From CBDATB01 sp965199745 (GTDB lineage Bacteria; Bacteroidota; Bacteroidia; Cytophagales; Flammeovirgaceae), in NCBI GenBank assembly GCA_965199745.1, contig CBDATB010000015.1, positions 124,001-188,000 on the forward strand: a DNA stretch of 64,000 nucleotides, given 5' to 3'. Below are positions 26,743-36,454 of the stretch, piece by piece. Each line of letters opens with the position of its first letter. The stretch's first letter is position 1. The translations under genes were made by a program, and so were the position numbers. The notes under the pieces are model-generated. The model saw nothing but the letters and a program-made list of their open reading frames with translations. It was not told the origin of the DNA and made no database searches.

Positions 26743-28020
26743 TCAAATTTTTTTACCCGGATAGCGAGCAATCCCCCCTAGTTGTTCTTCGATCCTAAGC
26801 AGTTGATTATATTTGGCCGTCCTATCCGAACGAGAGGCAGAACCCGTCTTGATTTGCCCTGTATTTAAAGCAACAGCCAAATCAGCAATGGTAGTATCTT
26901 CAGTTTCGCCAGAACGATGCGAAATTACCGCCTTGTAAGAGTTTCTGTGTGCTAAATTCACTGCGTTTATGGTTTCGGTAAGCGTCCCTATTTGATTTAC
27001 TTTGATCAGAATAGCATTACCGACACCTTTATCAATTCCTTGTTGCAATCTTTTTACATTAGTAACAAATAAATCATCACCGACGAGTTGTACTTTGTCG
27101 CCAATTTTGTCGGTCAATATTTTCCAGCCTTCCCAGTCGTCCTCTGCCATGCCGTCTTCAATAGAACGGATAGGATATTGTACGGATAGCTCTGCCAAAT
27201 AAGCAGCCATTTCCTGACTACTAGCTTTTCTGCCCGACGAGGCAGCAAAATGGTATATCCCTTCTTCTTTCTTATAGAACTCTGAAGAAGCTACGTCCAA
27301 AGCAAAAACAATATCCTCACCTATGCGATACCCTGCCTTTTCAACGGCTGTGCTGATCACTTGCAGAGCCTCTGCATCTGATGCCAAATTAGGAGCGAAA
27401 CCACCCTCATCACCCACATTAGTAGACAGACCTTTAGCAGATAACACTTTTTTTAGTTGATGAAAAACTTCTGTACCCATACGAATACCCTGAGAAAAGC
27501 TATCGGCACCAACGGGCATAATCATAAACTCTTGAAAATCTATGCAATTATCGGCGTGGCTTCCTCCATTAATAATATTCATCATAGGCACTGGTAAGAT
27601 ATTGGCATTTACTCCGCCAACATAGCGATACAAGGGTAGGCGTAATTCTGCTGCCGCCGCATGAGCTATGGCTAGTGAGACCCCTAAGATAGCGTTTGCT
27701 CCTAGTTTAGATTTATTTTCGGTACCGTCTATTTCACAAAGTGTTTTGTCGATCAAATTCTGCTCAAACACATCGTAGCCAATCAACTCTTCTGCAATAA
27801 TGCCATTGACGTTTTCTACCGCCTTTAATACTCCTTTAGCAAAATAAGCACCTTTGTCGCCATCTCGCAATTCAACTGCTTCATGTATTCCGGTAGAGGC
27901 TCCCGAGGGTACAGCTGCCCGCCCAATAACCACATTCTCTGTAAGTACTTCCACTTCAATAGTCGGGTTACCCCTCGAATCTAGAATTTGTCTAGCATGA
28001 ATATTATCAATAAAAACCAT
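26743..28020 (-). CDS. eno: Enolase
   Basis: 425 aa from ATG 28020 (MVFIDNIHARQILDSRGNPT); an upstream in-frame start at 28071 would add an unlikely tail. Diagnostic segments are GRAAVPSGASTGIHEAVELRD split across the active site, the metal site SIEDGMAEDDWEGW, QLVGDDLFVTN and the catalytic Lys in ILIKVNQIGTLTE, plus SHRSGETEDT. Enolase converts 2-phosphoglycerate to phosphoenolpyruvate. It is monocistronic and converges with the receiver gene. Confidence 0.97.
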   Translation of the reverse strand: MVFIDNIHARQILDSRGNPTIEVEVLTENVVIGRAAVPSGASTGIHEAVELRDGDKGAYFAKGVLKAVENVNGIIAEELIGYDVFEQNLIDKTLCEIDGTENKSKLGANAILGVSLAIAHAAAAELRLPLYRYVGGVNANILPVPMMNIINGGSHADNCIDFQEFMIMPVGADSFSQGIRMGTEVFHQLKKVLSAKGLSTNVGDEGGFAPNLASDAEALQVISTAVEKAGYRIGEDIVFALDVASSEFYKKEEGIYHFAASSGRKASSQEMAAYLAELSVQYPIRSIEDGMAEDDWEGWKILTDKIGDKVQLVGDDLFVTNVKRLQQGIDKGVGNAILIKVNQIGTLTETINAVNLAHRNSYKAVISHRSGETEDTTIADLAVALNTGQIKTGSASRSDRTAKYNQLLRIEEQLGGIARYPGKKI

Positions 28021-28070
28021 AATAACCTTTTTAGAGTATTGGAATATGAATGATTTAGAATAAACAGGCA

Positions 28071-28078
28071 CAAAGATA
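28071..28078 (-). promoter_or_regulatory. Candidate -7 promoter box for eno
   Basis: Read on the minus strand this is TATCTTTG, an exact TAnnTTTG match about 50 nt before the eno start. The -33 position (19 nt further) lacks TTTG, so the assignment is tentative. Confidence 0.35.
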
Positions 28079-28255
28079 GTTAAGTAATAAATAATTCATA
28101 GAGCAATACAGTAAAAACAAGAAAGCACCAGTAAACATTCCGTAATACGTTGAAAGCCTAGAAAGCAGTAGTTTTATTGATGCCAAAGGGCTAAATTGAA
28201 GAATGGACACTCCTACAAAAGAGAGATTATTACTTGGAACCCAATCAAAAACTCA

Positions 28256-29359
28256 CTAAAAACTCCGCAAAATCCAGCCGCCGCCCACTACGTCGTCGCC
28301 TTCATAGAAAACAGCAGCTTGACCGGGAGCCACAGCACTCACGGGTTGGTGAAAATTAACTAATATTTCATCTTTTGCGGATGCCTGAATGGTAGCCAGC
28401 ATACCTTGGTCGTTGTACCTTACTTTTGTGGTAGTCGTTAATGGTTTTTTGGGGAGTTCATCGTATTTCATCATAGTGAATTTATTCACGTACATGCTTG
28501 TTCTTTCCAAGTCTATATCTCTTCCGAGTACAACAGTATTGCTATCTTTTTTTATTTCAGTTACATATACGGGGTAGCCCAACGCTAGCCCTAGTCCTTT
28601 GCGTTGCCCAATAGTGTAAAAAGGATATCCTTTGTGTACGCCTACTTTCTCGCCGGTTTCTTGCAATACAAAATCTCCTCCCTCTACTTGCTGTGCTAAG
28701 CTGGGTATCCTTCTTTTGAGAAAGCTGCGATAGTCATTGTCAGGTATAAAGCATATTTCGTAGGACTCCGATTTATTGACTAGTTCGACAAAACCTTTTT
28801 CTATAGCTAATTGCCTAATTTGCGATTTATGTAAGTTACCTAATGGTAAAAGAGTTCTGGATAAACTTTCTTGAGAAACACCCCACAAAGCATATGATTG
28901 GTCTTTGTACCTATCTATTCCTTTGGAAATAATATAGCGTTCATCTTCTTGCCTTATTTTAGCGTAGTGTCCAGTGGCAATATAATCGCAACCGAGCTTG
29001 TCAGCACGCTTGAGTAAAGCATCCCATTTGATATGCGTATTACAGAGTACGCAGGGGTTTGGCGTTCTGCCAGCAATATATTCGTCGGTAAAATAATTAA
29101 TTACATAATTACCAAACTCCGACCTGATGTCGAGAATATAATGTGGAAAACCTAAGGTAACTGCTAGGTTTCGGGCGTCATTAATAGAATCGAGACTACA
29201 ACAACCTGTTTCTTTTTTACTGGATCCCGACGAGGCATAATCCCAAGTTTTCATAGTTATACCAATTACTTCATAGCCTTGTTCATGCAGCAAAACCGCT
29301 GCCAGCGAGCTGTCTATGCCGCCACTCATAGCTACTAGTACTCTTGCGCGATAAGTCAT
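28256..29359 (-). CDS. mnmA: tRNA-specific 2-thiouridylase
   Basis: 367 aa. The PP-loop ATP pyrophosphatase motif VAMSGGIDSSLAAVLL opens the protein. The catalytic cysteines are in TPNPCVLCN and SYEICFIPD. GQRKGLGLALGYPVYVTEI marks the central domain, and a C-terminal beta-barrel follows. MnmA adds sulfur to U34 of tRNA-Lys, -Glu and -Gln in the cytoplasm. It appears monocistronic, with a long gene-poor region upstream. Confidence 0.96.
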   Translation of the reverse strand: MTYRARVLVAMSGGIDSSLAAVLLHEQGYEVIGITMKTWDYASSGSSKKETGCCSLDSINDARNLAVTLGFPHYILDIRSEFGNYVINYFTDEYIAGRTPNPCVLCNTHIKWDALLKRADKLGCDYIATGHYAKIRQEDERYIISKGIDRYKDQSYALWGVSQESLSRTLLPLGNLHKSQIRQLAIEKGFVELVNKSESYEICFIPDNDYRSFLKRRIPSLAQQVEGGDFVLQETGEKVGVHKGYPFYTIGQRKGLGLALGYPVYVTEIKKDSNTVVLGRDIDLERTSMYVNKFTMMKYDELPKKPLTTTTKVRYNDQGMLATIQASAKDEILVNFHQPVSAVAPGQAAVFYEGDDVVGGGWILRSF

Positions 29360-29432
29360 AAGTAATAAAATATTTGAGACTATTTGGCTTTTTTTACACC
29401 CGAGTAATAAATAACCTCACATTTATAATTCA

Positions 29433-29440
29433 CAAATATA
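29433..29440 (-). promoter_or_regulatory. Candidate -7 promoter box for mnmA
   Basis: The minus-strand sequence TATATTTG matches TAnnTTTG about 75 nt before the mnmA start. No clear -33 TTTG accompanies it. Confidence 0.3.
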
Positions 29441-30530
29441 CAGTATTGCTAATAAATAATTATTCAGAACTTTTAGAACTACCGACTTATTTGTAAGATA
29501 TGCCTGAACAATCCATACAAAATTACTAGCACCACGTATCGCGACAGAACATAGATGCCGAATTAGAAAAAGATTCTATGCGTTATCAAAACATTGCAGT
29601 ATGGGTAGCGATTTCAAGATTACATACACAGGGTAGGCAACTGTTATGAAAAAGAGTTGATTTCACTCAAAATTTTTGCCTTTTCTCAAGAGCTATTTTT
29701 AACTGCTCAGAAAATATTTCCAAAGAATGAAAAATATTGATGCAACTTTTACCTGAATTATGAAACAACTTGATATTTTTATCTGTTATAAGTCCTTAGA
29801 TATTCGTACTCAAATAAGTAGTCTCAGCAAGATTACACTAGCAGTAGGGCGTTCTCTGAAAAGTTGACTTCAAACTGGTTTCCGCGGTTTTTAAAAGTCT
29901 TCAATATGGCATCTTCCAACTTTCGATGCATTCCACGATGGTTTACACGTCAATATTTTGCTCATACCAGTGCATGAAACCTACCCCCCGTACACTGAGT
30001 AAACGAAAGACATTAGTCCCATGCTTTCTCTGACTAGCAACAAACTTTACCAGCCGATGCGTAGCTAGGGACAAAAAATGCCAGCTTGTGAATTGCAAGC
30101 TATTGCATCACCAAAAGATAAATCAATACAGCCCGACCGCTATAATTCCCGTAATAACTCAAGCTAATTTAGCTTCTGATCATATGTCGGGTTTACCTAA
30201 AGAAACTGACTGAAACCGCTTGAATCAGTAGCTAAGTTTTTCGAAAAACAAATGGAAGTTTTTTTTACTCACATCAACACCCAATTCCTCACAAGTACCC
30301 GAATAATACCTCACTGATATTTCTGCTTCGATTCCCGATCCTGCTTGTTATCAAACCACGTGTAAGAAGCTTACTAAGGGTACTCTTTCCCTTTTGAAAA
30401 ACTAATAAAAGTGGCTCTATATCTAAGAAACTCAACTTTTCTACACAGCGTTTTTTCTGCTCATGGAAAAAAATAATATAGCCTTCTTATTGTTTAGAGT
30501 ACTTTTATCGAACTACTTAAAAAGCTAACA
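29441..30530. other. Gene-poor 1.1-kb region with a possible IS110-like remnant
   Basis: No ORF over 60 codons is credible here. On the minus strand at about 30290-30240 a short frame reads EELGVDVSKKNFHLFFEKL, which resembles the first DEDD segment of IS110-family transposases (GxDVSKKxF). Downstream frames show scattered transposase-like words interrupted by stops, but no continuous match. The region is best regarded as decayed sequence, and the IS110 link is a guess. Confidence 0.3.
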
Positions 30531-30941
30531 GTGAAATTATCAGTATATCGTAAAGAACATTTCAACGCTGCGCATAGGTTGCATAATCCCTCTTGGTCAG
30601 AGGAGAAAAATAAAACTACCTTCGGCTTGTGTAATAACCCCCACTATCATGGACACAACTATGAGGTGATTGTAAAAGTAACTGGCGAAGTAGACCCGCA
30701 AACGGGCTACGTGATAGACCTCAAAATGCTGAAAGATATTATCAAAAAAAATATTACTAATAAATTCGATCATAAAAACTTGAATTTAGATACCGTAGAG
30801 TTTAAGCACCTAAACCCTACTGCAGAAAATATTGCAATGGTTATTTGGAATATTTTACGGAAAAAATTAGATACTCAATTTGAATTAAAAATAACACTTT
30901 ATGAAACCGAAAGGAACTTCGTCGAATATCCAGCCCACTAA
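30531..30941 (+). CDS. queD: 6-carboxytetrahydropterin / 6-pyruvoyl-tetrahydropterin synthase family
   Basis: 136 aa. The zinc histidines are in HFNAAHRLH and NPHYHGHNY, the catalytic Cys in FGLCNNPHY, and the pterin-anchoring Glu in YETERNFVEY. The family turns dihydroneopterin triphosphate into a pterin for queuosine (QueD) or biopterin synthesis (PTPS). Its neighbour folE makes exactly this substrate and starts inside the queD end (41-bp overlap), a strong pathway link. Whether the product is preQ0 or tetrahydrobiopterin cannot be told. Confidence 0.9.
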   Translation: MKLSVYRKEHFNAAHRLHNPSWSEEKNKTTFGLCNNPHYHGHNYEVIVKVTGEVDPQTGYVIDLKMLKDIIKKNITNKFDHKNLNLDTVEFKHLNPTAENIAMVIWNILRKKLDTQFELKITLYETERNFVEYPAH

Positions 30942-31647
30942 TAAAAACGGGTTCTCGAAATTGTCGACAGCCAAAACAGCAAATATCAAAGCACTAGAAA
31001 TGATAGAAGAGATAGGGAACGAGCATCTTGCCACCTCCTGCGACACACCACTGCGCCAAGACGCCTTTGCACTCGATGATGAGAGTAAAATAGCACGTAT
31101 TAGCCAACACTTCAAAGAAATTATGCAGGTGCTAGGACTTGACCTAAATGATGACAGCCTCAGTGGAACACCACACAGGGTAGCTAAAATGTACGTCAAG
31201 GAAATTTTTAGCGGGCTGAACCCAAAAAATAAACCTCAGATTAGGCTATTTGAAAATAAATATCGATACGATGAAATGCTCATAGAAAAGAACATCCACT
31301 TCTTCTCTAATTGTGAGCATCATTTTGTTCCTATAGAAGGCAAGGCGCATATAGCCTATATATCAAGTGGTAAAGTGATAGGTTTGTCTAAAATCAATCG
31401 TATTGTACAGTATTTCGCTGCCCGACCGCAAGTACAGGAAAGACTTACGGTACAAATTGCAAACGAACTGAAAAAAGTACTCGAAACTAAAGACGTAGCT
31501 GTTATTATAAACGCCAAGCACCTGTGTGTGTCTATGCGCGGCATTAAAGATGCTAATAGCGTCACTATTACAACACATTACGGTGGTAAGTTCGAAAAAG
31601 AAAATGCTAGAAGTGAATTTCTGAAACTTGCAACAACCACTGATTAA
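30901..31647 (+). CDS. folE: GTP cyclohydrolase I
   Basis: 248 aa from ATG 30901, overlapping queD; a later ATG near 31000 would give the compact form without the 33-residue polar lead. The enzyme core has LSGTPHRVAKMYVKEIFSG, the zinc and catalytic residues NCEHHFVPIEGKAHIAYI, and the second zinc Cys in AKHLCVSMRG, followed by QVQERLTVQIA-type ring residues. It converts GTP to dihydroneopterin triphosphate, feeding folate and the QueD product. Confidence 0.95.
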   Translation: MKPKGTSSNIQPTNKNGFSKLSTAKTANIKALEMIEEIGNEHLATSCDTPLRQDAFALDDESKIARISQHFKEIMQVLGLDLNDDSLSGTPHRVAKMYVKEIFSGLNPKNKPQIRLFENKYRYDEMLIEKNIHFFSNCEHHFVPIEGKAHIAYISSGKVIGLSKINRIVQYFAARPQVQERLTVQIANELKKVLETKDVAVIINAKHLCVSMRGIKDANSVTITTHYGGKFEKENARSEFLKLATTTD

Positions 31648-31816
31648 AATTAAAGCGGTTGAAAAAGTATAAAAAGACTCGCTGTTGAGCAGTAAACACT
31701 ACAATCAGTATCTCCTTTGTCAGAAGCCCCAAAGCTATATGAACGCCTGCACGATGAAAGTTTCTGTGTTTGAAGGTATGAAATGCCTTGTTACTTCATC
31801 TGATAGTTTCATACCC

Positions 31817-31963
31817 TTATCTGTTTTTCATTTTTGCCATTCGCCGCCCCGACCTACCCTCTGACAGGGTAACCCCTTCTTCTTTTTCAAGAATTTTTGG
31901 CACTCGATCTCCATCTAATCCAGAAAGTGTAGCTAACCGATGTATGATTCTCCACCTTTTCAA
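31817..31963 (-). other. Short open frame, probable gene fragment
   Basis: A 48-codon frame from TTG 31963 reads RIIHRLATLSGLDGDRVPKI and continues with a Glu/Gly/Arg-rich tail ending KMKNR. There is no ATG near its 5' end, and an in-frame stop lies just upstream. It follows the small membrane protein gene at 31988-32155 on the same strand. It may be a decayed C-terminus; no function can be given. Confidence 0.25.
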
Positions 31964-31987
31964 TCCTTTTTACGAATTTACTTCTTG

Positions 31988-32155
31988 CTAAGCAAATTTT
32001 CTTTCTCTTGTCTCAAATTCAGCGATAAAACCTGAAGCTCTTGTTCGCCTTAGCGAGTCGATGAGTCTGGTGATTTTTTCCCTAAATCTAAATAAAAATA
32101 TTAGCAGCATGATGGGGCAAATAATATGTCCGATTAACTCAACTATGTGTTTCAT
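31988..32155 (-). CDS. Small membrane protein, 55 aa
   Basis: ATG 32155 to TAG 31988. One membrane helix (LIGHIICPIMLLIFLF) is followed by a basic amphipathic helix (RFREKITRLIDSLRRTR) and then GFIAEFETRERKF. The plan (anchor, FxxxIxxLIxRxxx helix, then GxxAEFE) is a common small bacterial membrane-protein design of unknown function. It lies in the 800-bp space between folE and crcB. Codon-like wobble and a proper start and stop support coding, but evidence is from one sequence only. Confidence 0.45.
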   Translation of the reverse strand: MKHIVELIGHIICPIMLLIFLFRFREKITRLIDSLRRTRASGFIAEFETRERKFA

Positions 32156-32451
32156 TTTGTTATATTATTTTATACTTTCAATTCGCCAATTTGTAGTGAG
32201 ACACTTTTCAAGAATATACATTTGAGGCTTATCTGCTCGGACAATAAATCTAAAGTATAAAACGCATCCATATGCTACTATTCTATTGGTTATTAACCTA
32301 ACCGTGATGAAATTTATTAGCCTTCTTAGCTATCACTATAATTTGTGCTTCTTGTGACATAATAAATTGAATTTGTTATATGGATTAATAATAATTTTGA
32401 AACTGATTGCATGTGATAATTGGAAATATTTATACATATTATTTTAAAACT

Positions 32452-32829
32452 ATGAAAACCCTCTTCTACATCTTTGTCGGCGGTGGTATGGGTAGTTGCT
32501 GCCGTTATTTATTGTCCAGCTGGCTCCATGCTTTGGGTAATTATTTTCCTTATGGTACTTTTTTATCTAATGTGTTGAGTTGTCTGGTTTTAGGTGCTGT
32601 GTTGTATTATATCCATGAAAACAATCAGTCACAGATTTGGAAATACTTGGTAGCTGTTGGGTTTTGCGGGGGTTTTAGCACCTTTTCTACTTTCAGTAAT
32701 GAGTTGCTACTTATAATGAAAGAAGATGCTTACTTTTTTAAAAGCATCACCTATATTTTTGGAAGTCTACTCTTTAGTTTTATCGCCTTAATATTGGGTG
32801 GATGTATGGCTAAGTGTGTATTTTCTTGA
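32452..32829 (+). CDS. crcB: Fluoride exporter CrcB/Fluc
   Basis: 125 aa from ATG 32452 (MKTLFYIFVGGGMGSCCRYLL); a longer frame from 32407 is less likely. Four membrane helices and the family signatures FPYGTFLSNVLSCLVLG and GFCGGFSTFSTFSNEL, with the pore phenylalanines, are present. CrcB is a dual-topology dimer that lets fluoride leave the cell. No fluoride riboswitch core was seen upstream. Confidence 0.94.
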   Translation: MKTLFYIFVGGGMGSCCRYLLSSWLHALGNYFPYGTFLSNVLSCLVLGAVLYYIHENNQSQIWKYLVAVGFCGGFSTFSTFSNELLLIMKEDAYFFKSITYIFGSLLFSFIALILGGCMAKCVFS

Positions 32830-32840
32830 AAAGAATATAC

Positions 32841-35800
32841 TCAAAACAGCAAAGAAATTTGCATATTTCCCGTATGAATAATGGGTTGTTCCTGAGATTT
32901 TCTGCCGTGATAACTAACATTTAATTGCAAACCATTGGACAAACGCTGGTTGTAGATGAGTTCCCACTGAAAATTTTGCCCTACTTGCAAAGCCTCCAAC
33001 AATTCGTAGCCGATAGGCATATTTACCTCGCCGTTATAGTCGATATGCGTGTATTTAAAAGACGCTAACAGGGCATTTCTGCTCAATTTCGACCAGCGCA
33101 GATTGAGTCCTGCCTCGTTGGCAAAAGAACGCTCCACCGAAGCAATATGCCTGCTTTTTTTATATTGGTAGCTAGTGGTAAGCCTCAGCTGCGGATTAGG
33201 TTGAAAAGAAAAAGCAGGCATAATTTCCCAGCTGCTAATTCGGTAGTTTCTGTTTATTAAAAAATCGGATTGGTTATCTACTGCACCTGTTTTCAATACG
33301 GTACGCCACTCATATTTTTTACTGATATTCCAGCGGGTAGTAAGTGTGTATTCTGCTGTTTCTCTACTATTATTACCCCTCGTGAGTAATTGTTTATCTG
33401 TAGAAATAAGCGTTTGAAACTGTATGCCAAACTTAGTACTCCTTCTATTAAAAAACAAAGCACTTCGGAATACATTTTTTTCTGATAAAACGTTTTCGTC
33501 TGCCGAATATGCCAATGTAAAAGGCAGGAAACGCTCGGCCAAACCAGCTCCGTTGGTTTTTTTATTTGCCAATAAAGAAGTATTGTTTGAAAATTTCGAT
33601 AAAAAACGCTTGAAGCCTTTTTTCTTTGCCCAAGCGATTGGTAATGCCATCGACAAGCGATAACTCAAACGGCTTTGGTGTGCGGCAACGTAGTCGTCAG
33701 TCGGGATGAAAAAGCGGGCGTAATTTCTTTCATCCGGGTTGAGTGCCGGATAAAACTCCTCCAAATCTTGCGTACCGTCTCCGTTATCGTCGCGCCAGGT
33801 GTGTGTGCCTTGCCCTTGGGGTACTATCAAATAACGAAACTCTCGCCTTAATTCTCTGGACGAGGTAGTATTATAAGTAAGCTGCGAACGAATCTGATTA
33901 TTAGCCCAAGCAGTATTCCAATCGATGCGTCCTGTTAGCGTTTCTTCGGCAGATGCTTGGGGTTGGAGTTTATTTTTTAGTTTGCGATATGTAAGCAGCC
34001 AATTGAATAAATTTTTGCTTTGTTTCTTACGGAAGGAGAAGTTAAAGGTCTGTGCATTATATTGTGCTTGCAAGCTGCCTTCGATAGGTTCAAAATCAGT
34101 TCTTAGATTGGCATCTGCTCTGAAAAAAAATTTGGTACTATCTCCCTGTTCCACAAATATGGTGTGCTGATTAAAATAGCGAAAAGAACTCGTCACTGAG
34201 TCGGTATTAATATCTATTGTAGTGTTTCTATCGGTACTAAATTCATATCCGGGTCGGATATTTTTTTGATAAACTGTTAATCCTGTACGCGCTTTTTGCC
34301 ATTGCGAACGCGTATTTTGCATACGGCTGTTCATCAAAAAGCCATCAGCATGAAATTTTAGCAGCCCTAACCATTTTTGCACCTGAACTGCCTGCTGCGT
34401 GCCGTCAATACTAATTCCGCGCTGGCGATATGCAAAGCTATAAGCAAGGTAATTTTTACGACTCTCTTGTAGGCGAAAGTTTGCCAGAATAATTTTATCT
34501 GTCTCTTCCAGATTAATATCTGCAGACCAATCTAGGTTAAATTCTGCCGACCGAAAACGATCGATAGGACGAAAATACTGCTTGTCATACTCAAAGCTGA
34601 CCCTTCCTGAAACTTGGTATTTATGGTTTTTACCGAATCCTTTTGCTTTTGCCACATAGCCCAATATAAAAGCGTAATCTGCGTTGTCTCGATCGCCTTT
34701 ATTGGCAAAAAGATTGGCATCGTGGTCAGAAAAAGCTATTTCGGCGTAAACAGAATCTGTATCGCTAAGACGATAATTAGCACCCACAGCAAAGATCTGT
34801 CGCTTATTGGGGGCATGTAATATTTTTGCTGCGGTATAATTACCGTTTCCAGGACCGAACCATTCGTACAGGATGCCATTGATATTTTCATCAGAAGGGC
34901 GGTATGCTCCATTTGCTGCACCTACTTCAATGAATACAGGATTAAATAAAATAGAATCTGTTGCTTTTGCTCGCACAAAAATATTTTCGTGAAGTATACC
35001 ATCTAATAGTGTGTCTTTTTGCGTATACAGTATTTGTGTTTCGCTAAAAACACTAATAGTGTCGAAAGCTGCCGATAAGGCAAGCGTTACGCTGTCGCCC
35101 AGATCGTTGAGTATTTGCTGGTCGCGTTCGTTGAGGCTACCGAGCAGCGGTTGATTGCGATCATCTTGCTCGCGGTAAAAAGAAGTGTATAGGCGAAAAT
35201 TATGAATCTGCTGGTCGTGCTGTGCTTGTAATATGTTGCGGTTATAATTTTGTAAGGCATATTCAAAGTCAATTTGGATGCGGGTAAATTGTGTGATGAG
35301 TACTTGATTGACAAAAGTAAGTTCTGCAGTATTATAGTCGATTATATAATCTTTATTAAAACCTCTTTCGAGTAATTTTCCGTCAACGTATACTTTTTCA
35401 GAGTTGGAAATGACAGTTATAAAACGCTCATTTTGGCTACCTTGTAGGCGATAAGGACCTGAGACACCCTCAATAGGCTCGAGCCATTGGCTATTAAATT
35501 GTCCTTTGGCTTGGGCAAAACCTATGGTAGTTTGTCCATTTACTTTTTCATTACCCCACAACGCACTTGCCTGCACACCCATAATATTTTTATGAAACTT
35601 CAAAAAATACCCCGGAATATTTTTTAACAAAACGTCTCCAGCCCTAATTTTACCATAGCGGTGCGATATTTCTATCAATACCTCATCGAGTTCTTGAATG
35701 TTCTGTGTATTGCCTTCAGGCTGAAAAGGAATATTCTGGTCAGTAATAGATGCTTTTAGGCGCAGGCTTTTGCTGAGCATTCCTTGTAATTGTAGGTTGA

Positions 35801-36323
35801 GGTGTGAATTAAGTGCTAAATCCTGTGTGTTACCCAAAGTAAAACCACGCCGAAAACTACCGGTTTTCTGAATGCCGGGTGTTGCAAATATTTCTTCGCG
35901 TTGTTCTAAAAGATCTGCCGATATAAAAGGACGATAGCTCTGGGTTTCGTAATAATTGCTGTCGTAAAGATGTTCGGAATACAGTTGGTATTTTTGAGAA
36001 AAGTTAATAGGAAAAACACGGTAGAAAAGCACTAAAGAATCGATAGCAATATTTAAACTACTATCTTTGTAGAAACTAAGCAAATTGCTTTCAAGTTGGT
36101 AATTAATGCGGATAATATCAGCAGGCTTAGCTACGAAAGGAATAGTTTCTTTAATAAAAATAGTGCTGGGTACAATAGTAAGTGAATCGATAGAAAAAGG
36201 CAAAGTAGAAAAAGCTACCTTTTTGGTACGCAAATAGTTTTGAGCCTGCACCGATTGCGTAAGTCCTAAAAAGCATAAAACAATCAAATAAATATATATG
36301 TAGATTTTTTTTAGCATAGCCAT
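32841..36323 (-). CDS. Large outer-membrane beta-barrel-type protein of unknown function
   Basis: 1160 aa. A signal peptide (YLIVLCFLGLTQSVQAQ) leads into a soluble region, then a conserved block near residue 165 (RRGFTLGNTQDLALNSHLNL; LRLKASITDQNIPFQPEGNT; IRAGDVLLKN). The same type of block occurs in Bacteroidota surface proteins related to the SprA N-terminus. The C-terminal two-thirds are rich in alternating strands and end in an aromatic outer-membrane signature (MQISLLF). A calcium-like loop DDNGDGTQDLEE sits near residue 850. It is most likely an outer-membrane barrel; no specific function is known. It is convergent with crcB and divergent from fabG. Confidence 0.75.
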   Translation of the reverse strand: MAMLKKIYIYIYLIVLCFLGLTQSVQAQNYLRTKKVAFSTLPFSIDSLTIVPSTIFIKETIPFVAKPADIIRINYQLESNLLSFYKDSSLNIAIDSLVLFYRVFPINFSQKYQLYSEHLYDSNYYETQSYRPFISADLLEQREEIFATPGIQKTGSFRRGFTLGNTQDLALNSHLNLQLQGMLSKSLRLKASITDQNIPFQPEGNTQNIQELDEVLIEISHRYGKIRAGDVLLKNIPGYFLKFHKNIMGVQASALWGNEKVNGQTTIGFAQAKGQFNSQWLEPIEGVSGPYRLQGSQNERFITVISNSEKVYVDGKLLERGFNKDYIIDYNTAELTFVNQVLITQFTRIQIDFEYALQNYNRNILQAQHDQQIHNFRLYTSFYREQDDRNQPLLGSLNERDQQILNDLGDSVTLALSAAFDTISVFSETQILYTQKDTLLDGILHENIFVRAKATDSILFNPVFIEVGAANGAYRPSDENINGILYEWFGPGNGNYTAAKILHAPNKRQIFAVGANYRLSDTDSVYAEIAFSDHDANLFANKGDRDNADYAFILGYVAKAKGFGKNHKYQVSGRVSFEYDKQYFRPIDRFRSAEFNLDWSADINLEETDKIILANFRLQESRKNYLAYSFAYRQRGISIDGTQQAVQVQKWLGLLKFHADGFLMNSRMQNTRSQWQKARTGLTVYQKNIRPGYEFSTDRNTTIDINTDSVTSSFRYFNQHTIFVEQGDSTKFFFRADANLRTDFEPIEGSLQAQYNAQTFNFSFRKKQSKNLFNWLLTYRKLKNKLQPQASAEETLTGRIDWNTAWANNQIRSQLTYNTTSSRELRREFRYLIVPQGQGTHTWRDDNGDGTQDLEEFYPALNPDERNYARFFIPTDDYVAAHQSRLSYRLSMALPIAWAKKKGFKRFLSKFSNNTSLLANKKTNGAGLAERFLPFTLAYSADENVLSEKNVFRSALFFNRRSTKFGIQFQTLISTDKQLLTRGNNSRETAEYTLTTRWNISKKYEWRTVLKTGAVDNQSDFLINRNYRISSWEIMPAFSFQPNPQLRLTTSYQYKKSRHIASVERSFANEAGLNLRWSKLSRNALLASFKYTHIDYNGEVNMPIGYELLEALQVGQNFQWELIYNQRLSNGLQLNVSYHGRKSQEQPIIHTGNMQISLLF

Positions 36324-36386
36324 TACTTATACTAACAAAAAACCTTGCTTATAAATCTAAAATTTGTAAAGTTTCACTACTAAACA

Positions 36387-36417
36387 TTAGTTATAATATT
36401 TGTGGGCACTATCTTTG
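36387..36417 (+). promoter_or_regulatory. Candidate promoter of fabG
   Basis: TTAG (36387-36390), 19 nt, then TATCTTTG (36410-36417). This matches the Bacteroidota TTTG-N19-TAnnTTTG layout with one mismatch in the -33 box and lies 37 nt before the fabG ATG. Confidence 0.5.
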
Positions 36418-36454
36418 CTCGGTAATTTTACTACTCCCAAAAAGCTCAATCACT

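Noticed and set aside
28021..28071. N-terminal extension of enolase
   Set aside because: Enolases begin at the MVFIDNIHARQ region; the extension overlaps the likely promoter box at 28071.
32160..32451. Fluoride riboswitch upstream of crcB
   Set aside because: The conserved pseudoknot core of the crcB motif was not found in the 290 nt before the start.
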